From assembly GCF_900169785.1 (NCBI RefSeq), contig NZ_FWER01000041.1, positions 11,797 to 60,711 on the forward strand: a DNA stretch of 48,915 nt. The letters run 5' to 3'. The notes beneath the pieces are model-generated. The model was not told where the DNA came from and did not search any database. It worked only from the letters and a program-made list of their open reading frames with translations. The DNA comes from Rhizobium sullae. Lineage in GTDB: Bacteria; Pseudomonadota; Alphaproteobacteria; Rhizobiales; Rhizobiaceae. How positions within the stretch are numbered: position 1 is the first letter of the stretch; every line of letters begins with the position of its first letter. Of this stretch, positions 24,855 through 32,199 are shown one piece after another. A program made the position numbers and the translations under genes.

Positions 24855-25170
24855 GTAAATCCCTCACAACCTCTTTGATTTTTGAAATGCGCTCCGCGGC
24901 CCCACATTTCGCTTGGATAGCTCTCGCCGTTACCACTGCATTCAAGCCCCGCGACGAACCACTGATCGCTGACCTCGTTTGCTGGATCGACGTCCTCCCA
25001 GTTCCAGAATACCGCCGGCACCAACCTCCCACACGTCGACGCATTAATGTCGGACCAGCCCCAAAGCGGGCCTTGGCGTCCGCTACAGTACTCAAGCGCA
25101 CAGTCAAAGAAAGACCTTCTTGAAAAAAGACTGTGAATGCTATGTTCGACAAGATTTAATTTTGTTGGAC
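24855..25170. other. Intergenic region without assigned gene
   Basis: About 316 bp between the divergent GNAT and antitoxin-like genes. One minus-strand frame (about 25155 to 24843) is open for ~100 codons with a protein-like, Trp/Cys-rich composition, and its stop overlaps the GNAT start. It has no ATG start, other frames are open too, and I do not recognise the sequence. It may be a gene remnant. Promoters for both flanking genes are expected here. Confidence 0.3.
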
Positions 25171-25536
25171 ATGGACGAGTCCGAGGTCATGAGAAAGCGA
25201 AGCATCTCCAAGAAGCCGACCGCAGGGGACGACGGTCTTCTGACAAAGGCGGGACGTCACGTAAAAACTGGAAAGTTCGTTGCGATAAGTAAAGCACGCT
25301 TTAAAGCCGTGATGGGAGCTGCCGAACATTCCGGCCTGCTCGGGGAAAAAAGCAAGCGAATAGGGGGCCGTATCAGTCCCGCGCTTATTGAGCAGGCGAA
25401 GAAGCACACAGGCATTGAAACCAATACCAATCTCATCGCATTCGCCCTGGCGAACGTAGCTCTCGACGACAATTTTGGATCCACTTTCCGCAAGACACGG
25501 CGGACCGTCGATCCTGATTTGAAGCTCGGGTTCTAA
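25171..25536 (+). CDS. Antitoxin-like protein paired with PIN protein
   Basis: Small basic protein of about 121 residues. ATG 25171 is chosen; ATG 25189 is possible, and a TTG-initiated frame reaches 25120. The N-terminal half is Lys/Arg-rich and flexible. The C-terminal half (RIGGRISPALIEQAKKHTGIETNTNLIAFALANVALDDNF) has the look of a ribbon-helix-helix-like or dimerising helix pair, ending in a DPDLKLGF tail. Its stop overlaps the ATG of the downstream PIN-domain gene by one base (TAATG). Size, overlap and neighbour suggest the antitoxin of a type II pair; this is inference from organisation, not from a family match I can name with certainty. Confidence 0.55.
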   Translation: MDESEVMRKRSISKKPTAGDDGLLTKAGRHVKTGKFVAISKARFKAVMGAAEHSGLLGEKSKRIGGRISPALIEQAKKHTGIETNTNLIAFALANVALDDNFGSTFRKTRRTVDPDLKLGF

Positions 25537-26102
25537 TGTGTCAGGCTTCGACTTCGACGCGGCCCGTTGGGCACGGTTCGATCCGGGAAAGACCTTGGCG
25601 CGGCCATGATGAGTTGCCGTTCCTCGGTGATGTGGCGGAGGCCGGGCAAGAACTCCTTCTCGACACGTGCGTCTACATAGATGGTTTGCAGGGACGTGCC
25701 CCTGACATCGTTGCGGACTTGCTCGACATCCGCCATAGCAATCATTCGACAATCGCTGTCCAGGAACTGATGCACACTGTCGGCGTGCTCGATCCCGAGC
25801 ATCCCGGCACGAGGACGGCGGTTCGGCAGATCAGGAGGATGATCCGTGAAATGCCGGCGCACCGCATCTTCGCGTCGCCGGATGCCGATATACTGGGACG
25901 CGCGGCTCTCCTGTCTGGGATGCTATGTCGATTGCAAGGTTACCAGCGCGATGCCCGCCCACGCGCCCTTCACGACTGCGTCCTCTTTTTGCAGGCGCAA
26001 AAGCTCGGCCTCACCGTTCTCACTGCCAATGTGAGTGACTTCGACTGTCTGCTTCAGTTGCTGCCGACGGGTCGGACCCTGTTCTATCGCTCGAGCGATT
26101 AA
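25536..26102 (+). CDS. PIN-like ribonuclease toxin, probably frameshifted near N-terminus
   Basis: 188-residue frame with PIN-like features: LLLDTCVYIDG (first acidic residue, ~42), a central helical part with ELMHTVG, and a late LHDCVLFLQAQKLGLTVLTANVSDFD segment carrying further Asp residues. Such proteins are Mg-dependent RNases in VapC-type modules. The first ~25 residues of this frame are Arg/Ser/Thr-rich and not protein-like. A second frame from GTG 25538 reads MSGFDFDAARWARFDPGKT and then stops at 25607; joining the two near 25600 gives a more natural protein. The gene has thus probably suffered a one-base frameshift, or there is a sequence error. Confidence 0.6.
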   Translation: MCQASTSTRPVGHGSIRERPWRGHDELPFLGDVAEAGQELLLDTCVYIDGLQGRAPDIVADLLDIRHSNHSTIAVQELMHTVGVLDPEHPGTRTAVRQIRRMIREMPAHRIFASPDADILGRAALLSGMLCRLQGYQRDARPRALHDCVLFLQAQKLGLTVLTANVSDFDCLLQLLPTGRTLFYRSSD

Positions 26103-26306
26103 CCTGGTGCACCCCGCACTTTCTGTCCCGTCGGCGAAACCGAGTTCTGGACTTGCTGTGAACCCCGCCGACCACGCTCGTCACTGTTCCTGCGGCAGCC
26201 CATCTCCTTCCCTTAGAACAAGCCCAAAGCGGCCGCATCTGGAATTGTCGAGTTCCTCCGGAAGCTTGACCGCTCGTCAACATCGTGCAGGCCGCTACAG
26301 CAAACG

Positions 26307-26864
26307 TCACTCTTTCGAGACTACTGGTCGGTCATGATCGATACGGTCGCGATATGCGAGCAGCAGATCCCACAGCCTCCCCTCGCCAAGCGCGACGTCG
26401 AGTTCCCTTGAAGCCAGATAGGGGATGAGTATCAGCAGCATGATCACGCTCGTCGCCATCATCTCCGGCAGCTTGTCGCCTCCAATTTCCGCGAGCGTGG
26501 CGGCGATCGTTCTGCCGTTGCTGAGCCCGACGATCGCCTCGTCGACGACCGAGAGGGCGATGAGCAGAACAAGATAGAGCATCGCCTTGTAGAGTATAAC
26601 GGAAACGAGCCTCCGCCTTGTATCTCCTTCACCCAACTTGAGGACGTGGCCGAGCAGGATGAATTTGCCGAGGATGAGAGCTTTAATTGCCGGGATGCCA
26701 AATGCCGAGAAATGCACACCCTGTCCGCCAAGGATCGCTATCTTGTAAAGAACGAGTGCTCCGAAGCAGACGTACAGATACGCGGATAGAAAGGCATATT
26801 CCTTGAGCTCGCGCTTTGCTCTTCGGGCGATCGCCGCAGGCGAGCGGATTTTCTCTGCTGTCAT
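26307..26864 (-). CDS. Integral membrane protein of unknown function
   Basis: 185-residue membrane protein. ATG 26864 (MTAEKI) gives a charged cytoplasmic start; the frame upstream to 26915 has an unlikely leader. Hydrophobic segments are visible at ~28-50 (YAFLSAYLYVCFGALVLY), ~60-80, ~90-112 (VILYKAMLYLVLLIALSVV) and ~140-160 (MATSVIMLLILIPYLAS). Charged loops lie between them, and no catalytic motif is recognised. It is a single gene between the PIN module and the prlF-yhaV module. Confidence 0.65.
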   Translation of the reverse strand: MTAEKIRSPAAIARRAKRELKEYAFLSAYLYVCFGALVLYKIAILGGQGVHFSAFGIPAIKALILGKFILLGHVLKLGEGDTRRRLVSVILYKAMLYLVLLIALSVVDEAIVGLSNGRTIAATLAEIGGDKLPEMMATSVIMLLILIPYLASRELDVALGEGRLWDLLLAYRDRIDHDRPVVSKE

Positions 26865-27191
26865 GAGTCTGCTCCCATTGGCCGTGAGGGTCGCGCAAGG
26901 CGCTTGTCGACGCACCCTGATTCCAGAACCCGGTCAGTGTTTCCCGCTCTCCTGCAGCTTCGCGAGCCCGCCGTTGAGCGCGAGGCTGCCGGGCTGCGGC
27001 CCTCACTCAGACTAAACATTGGTCTTTGCGCCCGTGTCAATGAGTGCGTCATGCAATGACTCGTTGCGTACGGTGTGTACCAGATCGGTGGAGTATCAGG
27101 ATCGCGCGGTGACGGTCATCGTCGTGCCTCGAAGTTGGCGAACTGGTCGTTCGGCGACAGGAAAGGATCGGCCTCGTCCTGACCTGAGACC
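26865..27191. other. Intergenic region, no gene seen
   Basis: About 327 bp between the membrane-protein gene and yhaV. Only short, low-quality frames. A plus-strand stretch around 26960-27056 reads like a decayed C-terminal coding tail, but it cannot be assigned. Promoter elements for the minus-strand membrane protein probably lie in its left end. Confidence 0.3.
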
Positions 27192-27689
27192 CTAATCTCC
27201 TCCGGGTTGAGGGAGAGTCTTGGTTTTGATTGATTGTGGCCTTAGGCGGCCTGAGGCCTTGTGAAGGGCCGCCCAGTCGTCAGGCGGATTGCCGCCATCG
27301 AGCATCCCCTTGAAGACCTTGTAGGCGTCCGTTTTGGGGCCGCGAGTTCTCAAGGTCTCCTCATCATTCACCCACGCGAAGATGATGATTTTCGCGGTCG
27401 TATTATATCGGAAAAAGAGGCGAAACCGCCCATTTCCGAATTTTGCGCGAAACCAGTGTTTCTTGTCGCCGCCCAGCGTCTTGCCCTGACGATAGGCGTT
27501 GGACGTCGGATCGGAAGGGATCTTGCTGAAGACAAGTTCGTTGAGCGCGGCAAGCAACTTTGCGTTCGCGCTTTTCTGGTACTCTTCTGGGTCTTTCGCT
27601 TTCAGTGCCTCAACCGCATGAGTCAGCTTTTCCAGCTGATCGAGAAATAGCGGGTGAGCGAGGATGGTCCAACCATCGATGACGAGCAT
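27192..27689 (-). CDS. yhaV: YhaV family toxin (type II, RelE-like ribonuclease)
   Basis: 165-residue toxin. Recognised from MLVIDGWTILAHPLFLDQLEKL at the start, the helical region with KDPEEYQKSANAKLLAAL, and the RelE-fold core KKHWFRAKFGNGRFRLFFRY followed by KIIIFAWVNDEETLRTRG. These match the PrlF-YhaV family, whose toxin cleaves mRNA in association with ribosomes. The start lies 2 bp after the antitoxin stop, so both are translated from one message. Length is near that of E. coli YhaV (154). Conserved Arg/His residues of the family (HWFR, RFRLFFR) are intact, so the toxin is likely active. Confidence 0.9.
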   Translation of the reverse strand: MLVIDGWTILAHPLFLDQLEKLTHAVEALKAKDPEEYQKSANAKLLAALNELVFSKIPSDPTSNAYRQGKTLGGDKKHWFRAKFGNGRFRLFFRYNTTAKIIIFAWVNDEETLRTRGPKTDAYKVFKGMLDGGNPPDDWAALHKASGRLRPQSIKTKTLPQPGGD

Positions 27690-27691
27690 GG

Positions 27692-28024
27692 CTACAGCGC
27701 GACGTCGCCTTCGATCGGAGCGTCCAAATCGACTTTCATATCTTTCGTCAACGCGGCGACGCGGTTACGAAGCGCAGCCGGTAATTCGACGATGGACTTT
27801 TCCGGACGCGCTTCCATATCGCGTGCGAGAAACGCCAGAAACTTTTCGATAACGGGATCGGAGACCTCTTCATCGGCACGTTCGACATACACCCGCCGCT
27901 CATCGTCCACATAAAACGCGATGCGTCCGCCGTAGTCCACGCCAAGCGCCTGTCTAACGGCTTTCGGGACGGTTGTCTGGCCCTTGGCCGTTATGGTGCT
28001 TTCTACCTTCAGCAGCGCGACCAT
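27692..28024 (-). CDS. prlF: PrlF-like AbrB-family antitoxin
   Basis: 110-residue antitoxin with a swapped-hairpin (SpoVT/AbrB) DNA-binding fold at residues 4-50: ESTITAKGQTTVPKAVRQAL, then GGRIAFYVDDERRVYV. The C-terminal helical tail (~55-105) should bind YhaV. Family members repress their own promoter; the 50 bp upstream (28030-28075) are AT-rich with two related TATGT(G/A)A elements that are candidate operator sites. It is the first gene of the module; yhaV follows after 2 bp. Confidence 0.9.
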   Translation of the reverse strand: MVALLKVESTITAKGQTTVPKAVRQALGVDYGGRIAFYVDDERRVYVERADEEVSDPVIEKFLAFLARDMEARPEKSIVELPAALRNRVAALTKDMKVDLDAPIEGDVAL

Positions 28025-28080
28025 TGCGATCTCCCACTTAATATGTGATTTATTATGTAAGGAAAAATCCTTACTTTGTC

Positions 28081-28482
28081 AATATCTGTCTCGCTCACAG
28101 CGCGGGTGCCCGATGGCGCCGTCCCGGGCTACTGCACGCTGTCGTCAACAGCAGTGAATGTGGGCGAGTGGCCTGCTCAGACTGTCCGCAAGCTGCCACG
28201 CTACCCCTTATTCCGGTAACACTGCTGGGGCGCCTCGCTGTCGACCGGCGTCAGCAGGGCAAGGGGTACGGCCGCTTTCTTCTGGCGGATGCTCTGTTTC
28301 GCGCTGTCCGCAGTGAAATCGCCTCTTTCGCGGTCATCGTTGACGCCAAGGATGAGAATGCACGCCGCTTCTATGAGCGGGAGAGTTTTTTGCAGTTTCC
28401 CGACCAGCCGTTGAAGTTGTTCCGACCGATGGCGGACGTAGCTGAACTATTTGAGTGGTGGGGTTGGGGGAGGGCAATTTGA
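28081..28482 (+). pseudogene. Frameshifted, N-terminally truncated TacT-like GNAT toxin remnant
   Basis: Remains of an acetyltransferase toxin of the GNAT type II family, which blocks translation by acetylating aminoacyl-tRNA. One frame (about 28085-28200) reads VPDGAVPGYCTLS and then VRKLPRYPL; the next frame carries LLGRLAVDRRQQGKGYG (acetyl-CoA loop), FAVIVDAKDENARRFYE and a C-terminal helix to 28482. The change of frame lies near 28203-28212. The N-terminal ~40 residues are missing at the border with the prlF promoter, and no partner DUF1778-type antitoxin gene is present. Non-functional. Confidence 0.65.
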
Positions 28483-28525
28483 AACAATCCGAGAGAGGCC
28501 GAACAGCCAAAGTACACATTTGGAT

Positions 28526-28927
28526 TCAGTGCGCGAACTTGCGAAGCCTGGTCCCGCGTTCAAAGGTCAAGCCGGCGCTCCGGATCGGTTGGTCCTGGGT
28601 CTGGAACTCTACGCCAATCCTGGCCGAGTCCTGTCCAAGCCTGATCCAGTCGTCGGGATTTCCGACGAGGTCGAAAACGGAACCGCTGCCGGCCATTCAC
28701 CAAGCCGAGCGTTCTGCGAGAAAGACATCCTTGGTACCGTCGACAAACGTTCGCAGCCCGGCACGATACCGACCATGAGCCAGCACAAAAAGTATTCGCT
28801 CAGCCAGGTTGCTCCTGCCGGTGATCTCGTTACGTTGTCCGGGATTGGATTGGCGTTCGAAAGCGATGTTCGAAGGGACCTCCCCAGTCTCAGCGCGACA
28901 ATTCAGCAGCGTCATGGACAAGCGCAA
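28526..28927 (-). pseudogene. Possible small gene interrupted by TGA
   Basis: One minus-strand frame from TTG 28927 (or ATG 28915) to 28526 has 132 sense codons with a single internal TGA at 28697-28699, followed immediately by ATG. Upstream part: NIAFERQSNPGQ, LAERILFVLAHGRY, TKDVFLAERSAW. Downstream part: SVFDLVGNPDDWIRLGQDSA, FERGTRLRKF. Both look protein-like, and the stop could derive from a Trp codon (TGG to TGA). I do not recognise the family. It may be a decayed gene or two small overlapping ORFs. Confidence 0.3.
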
Positions 28928-28978
28928 TGACAGAACCTATGTTAGCGCTTGGTATTACCTTTAACTAAGGAAGCTGCC

Positions 28979-29257
28979 ATGGCATCCCCGACCTCGCTCA
29001 AGCTTGATGATGAGCTAAAAGGCCGCGTCCAACACTTGGCCGAAGTTCGTCGCCGCTCGTCTCACTGGATCATGCGTGAAGCGATTACGCAATATGTGGA
29101 ACGGGAAGAGAAACGGGAGGCGCTGCGGCGCGAGACACTGGACGCCTGGGATGAATTTCAGACGACCGGCCTGCACGTCGCATCGGATGATGTCGAAAAA
29201 TGGCTTTCGACATGGGGCACTGACGACGAGCGCGCCGCACCGGAATGCCACAAATAA
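28979..29257 (+). CDS. ParD-like RHH antitoxin
   Basis: 92-residue antitoxin. ATG 28979 has AAGGAAG upstream; the frame extended to 28949 is not conserved. The N-terminus is a ribbon-helix-helix DNA-binding domain (SLKLDDELKGRVQHLAEVRRRSSHWIMREAI), followed by an acidic helical tail that should wrap the toxin. It overlaps the toxin gene by 13 bp, the usual parDE layout. A region with TTAGCGCTTGGTATTACCTTTAACTAAGG-like symmetry just upstream is a plausible autoregulatory site (28947-28972). Confidence 0.88.
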   Translation: MASPTSLKLDDELKGRVQHLAEVRRRSSHWIMREAITQYVEREEKREALRRETLDAWDEFQTTGLHVASDDVEKWLSTWGTDDERAAPECHK

Positions 29258-29535
29258 TCTTCTCCCGGGCTGCAATTCGTGACCTCGAACGACTTCGGGA
29301 ATTCTTGCGGTCGAAAAACCCGTCGGCAGCCAGGCGAGCAGGCGAAACTATTCTCAAAATTGTGCAGGCCCTTGGCGCACATCCCTACGCGGGACGCCTC
29401 GTTGAAGACCTGCCTGATCAATATCGGGAATGGCTCATTGATTTTGGAGACAGCGGGTATATTGCGCGCTACCGTATTGATGACGATATTTTGACGGTCC
29501 TCGCCGTGCGCCACCAGAAGGAAGCTGGCTTCTGA
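29245..29535 (+). CDS. ParE/RelE-superfamily toxin
   Basis: 96-residue toxin with the ParE fold: IIFSRAAIRDLERLREFLRSKNPSAARRAGETIL helices, then PYAGRLVEDLP, YREWLIDFGDSGYIARYRIDD and the terminal strand LTVLAVRHQKEAGF. ParE proteins poison DNA gyrase; the family cannot be separated from RelE-like RNases by sequence alone, but the Arg/His catalytic set of RelE is not evident. Overlap with the upstream antitoxin supports a working module. Confidence 0.88.
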   Translation: MPQIIFSRAAIRDLERLREFLRSKNPSAARRAGETILKIVQALGAHPYAGRLVEDLPDQYREWLIDFGDSGYIARYRIDDDILTVLAVRHQKEAGF

Positions 29536-29581
29536 TAGCACCGCCGTTGTCGATTTTCCGGCAATCGTTTGCTCTTATCAG

Positions 29582-29877
29582 GAGCAGGCAGCCAATCGAA
29601 TCCAGCACGCAAAGCTTGCCTTGTGAATGATCTCCGGCGAGACATTTGAGAAGGATTCTGTAGCGAGATACTCGCCGATCCCTTGGGCTGTTGAGGGGGG
29701 CATGGTGGCGTATCCAGGGAGTGGACGGGATGGCCGCTACGGGTCTAGGAATGTCTCGTCGTCTCGCGACCGCAAGATTTGGATCCCCACGACGTCGCCT
29801 GCCGGAGCAGGAGGAACTAGCGCGAGCCGGTGATGCCGCATCGAGGGGCCTCCGGGCCAATCCTTCGAAGCTTGTCT
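29582..29877 (-). repeat. Decayed duplicate of a nitrilase-3'/mmgE-5' junction
   Basis: This segment is clearly related along its length to 40806-41111 in the same orientation. The first ~120 bp match the 5' end of the MmgE/PrpD gene (a LCVLDSIGCLL stretch is still readable on the minus strand; the start codon position is kept at 29701-29703), and the rest matches the intergenic part and the 3' end of the nitrilase gene. Indels and stops make it non-coding. It is a remnant of a second copy of that operon, or of a tandem duplication that decayed. Confidence 0.85.
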
Positions 29878-29931
29878 GGAACTTTTGACAAAGTATCGCC
29901 GTCGTATCGCCTTAGTTACCATCGTCCTCAT

Positions 29932-29987
29932 GGGCACAGGGCACAGGGCACAGGGCACAGGGCACAGGGCACAGGGCACAGGGCACA
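29932..29987 (+). repeat. Heptanucleotide tandem repeat (GGGCACA)8
   Basis: Eight perfect head-to-tail copies of the 7-bp unit GGGCACA, then a degenerate GGGCGCA. It lies in non-coding DNA between the duplicated remnant and the truncated oxygenase gene. Perfect identity of the units suggests recent expansion by slipped replication. In the plus-strand frames it encodes Gly/Ala/Gln/His runs, but no supported gene contains it. Confidence 0.95.
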
Positions 29988-30035
29988 GGGCGCACATTTG
30001 GCATCGTCGCGGTGACCGCAAGCGGCGTCCAACTA

Positions 30036-30185
30036 CTAATAGAAGAGGCCGGTGTCGGTACAGGCGGCACGCAACGCTGTACCCACGGCCTTGCGGTCCT
30101 CGAACCTGGACGAGGAAAGGCCGGAAACGTCAATCACGGGCAGGGTGGCGGCATCGATCCGCCGGGCATCCAGCATGGAATTCAT
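30036..30185 (-). pseudogene. Truncated 5' end of an isopenicillin-N-synthase-family oxygenase
   Basis: ATG 30185 with TGGAGA at 8 bp begins 49 codons matching the N-terminus of this oxygenase family (TLPVIDVSGL, then ALRAACTDTGLFY), after which two TAG codons end the frame at 30036. The family normally continues with a GHG-type motif and 250 more residues. The break lies at the edge of the repeat-rich DNA. It is the second gene of its kind: an intact paralogue lies directly upstream (64 bp), so the two were once in one operon. Confidence 0.65.
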
Positions 30186-30248
30186 GGGGCAATCTCCAAA
30201 GACGGATGGAAGAAGCGGCGACGGCCGGAACAGCCGCCGCCTTGGGAA

Positions 30249-31247
30249 TCAGAGCCGATTGGCGGCGATGCGCTGCTGCAGGTAATCGTAAGCCGTAATC
30301 GGCTCGTAGCGCTTCTCCGGTCCCTGGATGATGGCATCGCGGTTCGCCTGGCAGAAGAAGGCAAGCGAATAACGCGGACCGAGAGATTCGCCTTCCTTCG
30401 GCATGCGGACACGATGCAGGGTGGAGAGCAGCTTGTCGTCGCTCCAGCGCATCAGCATATCGCCGATATTGCAGGTGACGACGCCTGGCAGCGGCTCGAC
30501 ATCCGTCCATTCCAGCTTGTCGGACTCCTTGCCCGGGCAAAGCTGAAGGCCGCCCTGGCCGGGGCGCTGGTGAAGCAACGTCAGGCAATCGAAATCCGTA
30601 TGCGCGCCAGCGCGCCAGTAGTTTAGGTCCTCGGTGGTGGCATTCTCCATGCCGAGATAGTGGAGCAGGCGTAGCGTGCTGAGATAGTCCGGAGACTGCG
30701 GGTCGTGCGCCTCGGTGAAGAAATCCACTTTGAAGCCGAGCTTCATGCGGAAGCATTCCAGCACTTTCATGCCGAGCGCCCAGTTGTAGCGTTCGAAGGC
30801 GAGCATGACGGCCTTGAAGCCGGAGAGTTCCTCGCCGGTCGGCCAGAGGTCGACCATGCGCGGCAAGGTGATCTGATAGGACTCTTTCTGGTCGGCCGTG
30901 CCGGTCGAGGGGCGGATCTGTGCCTTGTATTCCCAGCCGGCATTGGAGCCCGGGCGTAGCGGATATCTGCCCTTCACCTCCACCGGCAGGGCGAAGAAAC
31001 GCGCCGACATTTCGAAGGCCTCGTCGATCGCCTGCTGCGGAATGCCGTGGTTGACAAGCTGGAAAAAACCGCTGTTGGTCGAGGCCTCCCAAAGCTCATC
31101 GGCGATCTCGACCTTGCGGTTTTCGTAGTCGCCCATGTCGATGCGCGGAACGATGCGCGCCTTTTCGAGCCCTGCACCGCCGAAACCTTTCTCCTTTTTC
31201 AATTCCGCGAGCGTATGTTCGTTCTGACCTGCACTGGTCTGCATCAT
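30249..31247 (-). CDS. Fe(II)/2-oxoglutarate-dependent oxygenase, isopenicillin N synthase family
   Basis: Non-heme iron oxygenase of about 332 residues. Start at ATG 31247 or the adjacent 31244, close to a GGAG; the frame reaches 31307. The N-terminal IPNS-like domain has VPRIDMGDYEN and SGFFQLVNHGIP; the jelly-roll core carries the iron ligands His and Asp in AGAHTDFDCLTLL and the distal His in STLHRVRMP, with Arg in GPRYSLAFF binding the co-substrate carboxylate. Such enzymes hydroxylate, desaturate or cyclise small molecules. It lies 163 bp downstream of an NMT1-type ABC operon on the same strand and may act on the imported compound. The substrate is unknown. Confidence 0.85.
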   Translation of the reverse strand: MMQTSAGQNEHTLAELKKEKGFGGAGLEKARIVPRIDMGDYENRKVEIADELWEASTNSGFFQLVNHGIPQQAIDEAFEMSARFFALPVEVKGRYPLRPGSNAGWEYKAQIRPSTGTADQKESYQITLPRMVDLWPTGEELSGFKAVMLAFERYNWALGMKVLECFRMKLGFKVDFFTEAHDPQSPDYLSTLRLLHYLGMENATTEDLNYWRAGAHTDFDCLTLLHQRPGQGGLQLCPGKESDKLEWTDVEPLPGVVTCNIGDMLMRWSDDKLLSTLHRVRMPKEGESLGPRYSLAFFCQANRDAIIQGPEKRYEPITAYDYLQQRIAANRL

Positions 31248-31325
31248 GATCTCCATTCGGTTCTGGCCTGCCACATCGGGCGGTCCGGCCGTTTCGCAAA
31301 GGAGCAATGACCCGCGCGCTCGGCG

Positions 31326-31344
31326 CTGACTGCTTCTACTCCGG
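31326..31344 (-). promoter_or_regulatory. Copy of a shared upstream motif
   Basis: CTGACTGCTTCTACTCCGG, about 80 bp upstream of the oxygenase start. A near-identical element (CTGACCGCTTCTACTCGG) is at 34157-34174, upstream of the ABC binding-protein gene. The two differ by one substitution and one inserted base. The paired occurrence before two same-strand, functionally linked genes suggests a common regulator or a small duplicated promoter segment. Confidence 0.35.
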
Positions 31345-31410
31345 TCTCATGTTCGTGCGGGCAGGCGGCCCCTAAGTGCCGGTCTTACCTCCTTTTTGCC
31401 GTTGCCCTGT

Positions 31411-32199
31411 TCATCGTCCCTCCTTTGCCAGGCTCCAGGGGAAAAAGACGCGCTGGACGATCGCCACCACTTGGAAAAGTACGAGTGACATGATCACCAG
31501 GATCACGAGGCCAGCCCAGGCTTCCGGAAGCTTGAAGAAGGAGGTGGAGAACTGAATGAAGTAGCCGATCCCCTTTTCGGCCGCGACGAATTCGGCGACT
31601 ACCGCGCCGATCACTGCGAGCGTGATGGAGATCTTCAAGGCCGAGAAGATATAGGGCACAGCATAGGGAATTCGGATCTGCGTGATCTCGCGCCATGCGG
31701 GAGCCCTGAGACTCTTCGAGAGCTCGATCAGCTCTTCCGGCGTCGCCATGAGGCCCGTTGCGGTCGAAACCACCAGTGGGAAGAAGGTGATGAGGCAGGT
31801 GATGACGATGCGCGGGGCGTCTTCGGAGCCGAGCACGACGATCATGATCGGCGCGATCGCCACCACCGGAACCGACTGGATCACCACCAGGATCGGATAG
31901 AAGGCGCGCGATAGCAGTTTCGAACGCACGAGCATGATGGCAATCGGCAACGAGATCGCGATCGATAGGACGTATCCGATCAACGCGATCCGGAGCGTCG
32001 CCCAGACATGGTCCGTCCAGCGGGCGAGATCGATCTGTTCGAAGCCACCGAGAATCCGGGTGGGCGAGGGCAGAATGTAACTCGGGATGGCGAAGACGTC
32101 GGTTGCGAGCTGCCAGAGGATAACGATCAGCGCGAAAGTCACCGTCGGCAGGAGGAAGGGCATGTCCATCAGCGAGCGGAAGGATGGAACCTGTCTCAT
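31411..32199 (-). CDS. ABC transporter permease (SsuC/ThiX-like)
   Basis: Inner-membrane permease of 262 residues with about six hydrophobic segments. The EAA loop is readable as EELIELSKSLRAPAWREITQIRIPYAVPYIFSALK (~150-185), which contacts the ATPase. ATG 32199 overlaps the ATPase stop by 4 bp; the open frame continuing to 33111 is only a shadow of the ATPase gene. The family (BPD type, nitrate/sulfonate/taurine/HMP-pyrimidine importers) fits the NMT1-type binding protein of the same operon. Confidence 0.9.
   Translation of the reverse strand: MRQVPSFRSLMDMPFLLPTVTFALIVILWQLATDVFAIPSYILPSPTRILGGFEQIDLARWTDHVWATLRIALIGYVLSIAISLPIAIMLVRSKLLSRAFYPILVVIQSVPVVAIAPIMIVVLGSEDAPRIVITCLITFFPLVVSTATGLMATPEELIELSKSLRAPAWREITQIRIPYAVPYIFSALKISITLAVIGAVVAEFVAAEKGIGYFIQFSTSFFKLPEAWAGLVILVIMSLVLFQVVAIVQRVFFPWSLAKEGR

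Noticed and set aside
24843..25155. Open minus-strand frame with Trp/Cys-rich translation ending at the GNAT start
   Set aside because: No start codon, other frames are equally open and no family could be named; kept only as a note on the intergenic region.
28451..28930. 159-codon plus-strand frame after the GNAT remnant
   Set aside because: Composition is not protein-like and it runs opposite a more convincing minus-strand frame; no ribosome site.
30012..30626. 204-codon plus-strand frame overlapping the oxygenase
   Set aside because: Antisense to a supported oxygenase gene, no ribosome site, low-complexity composition.
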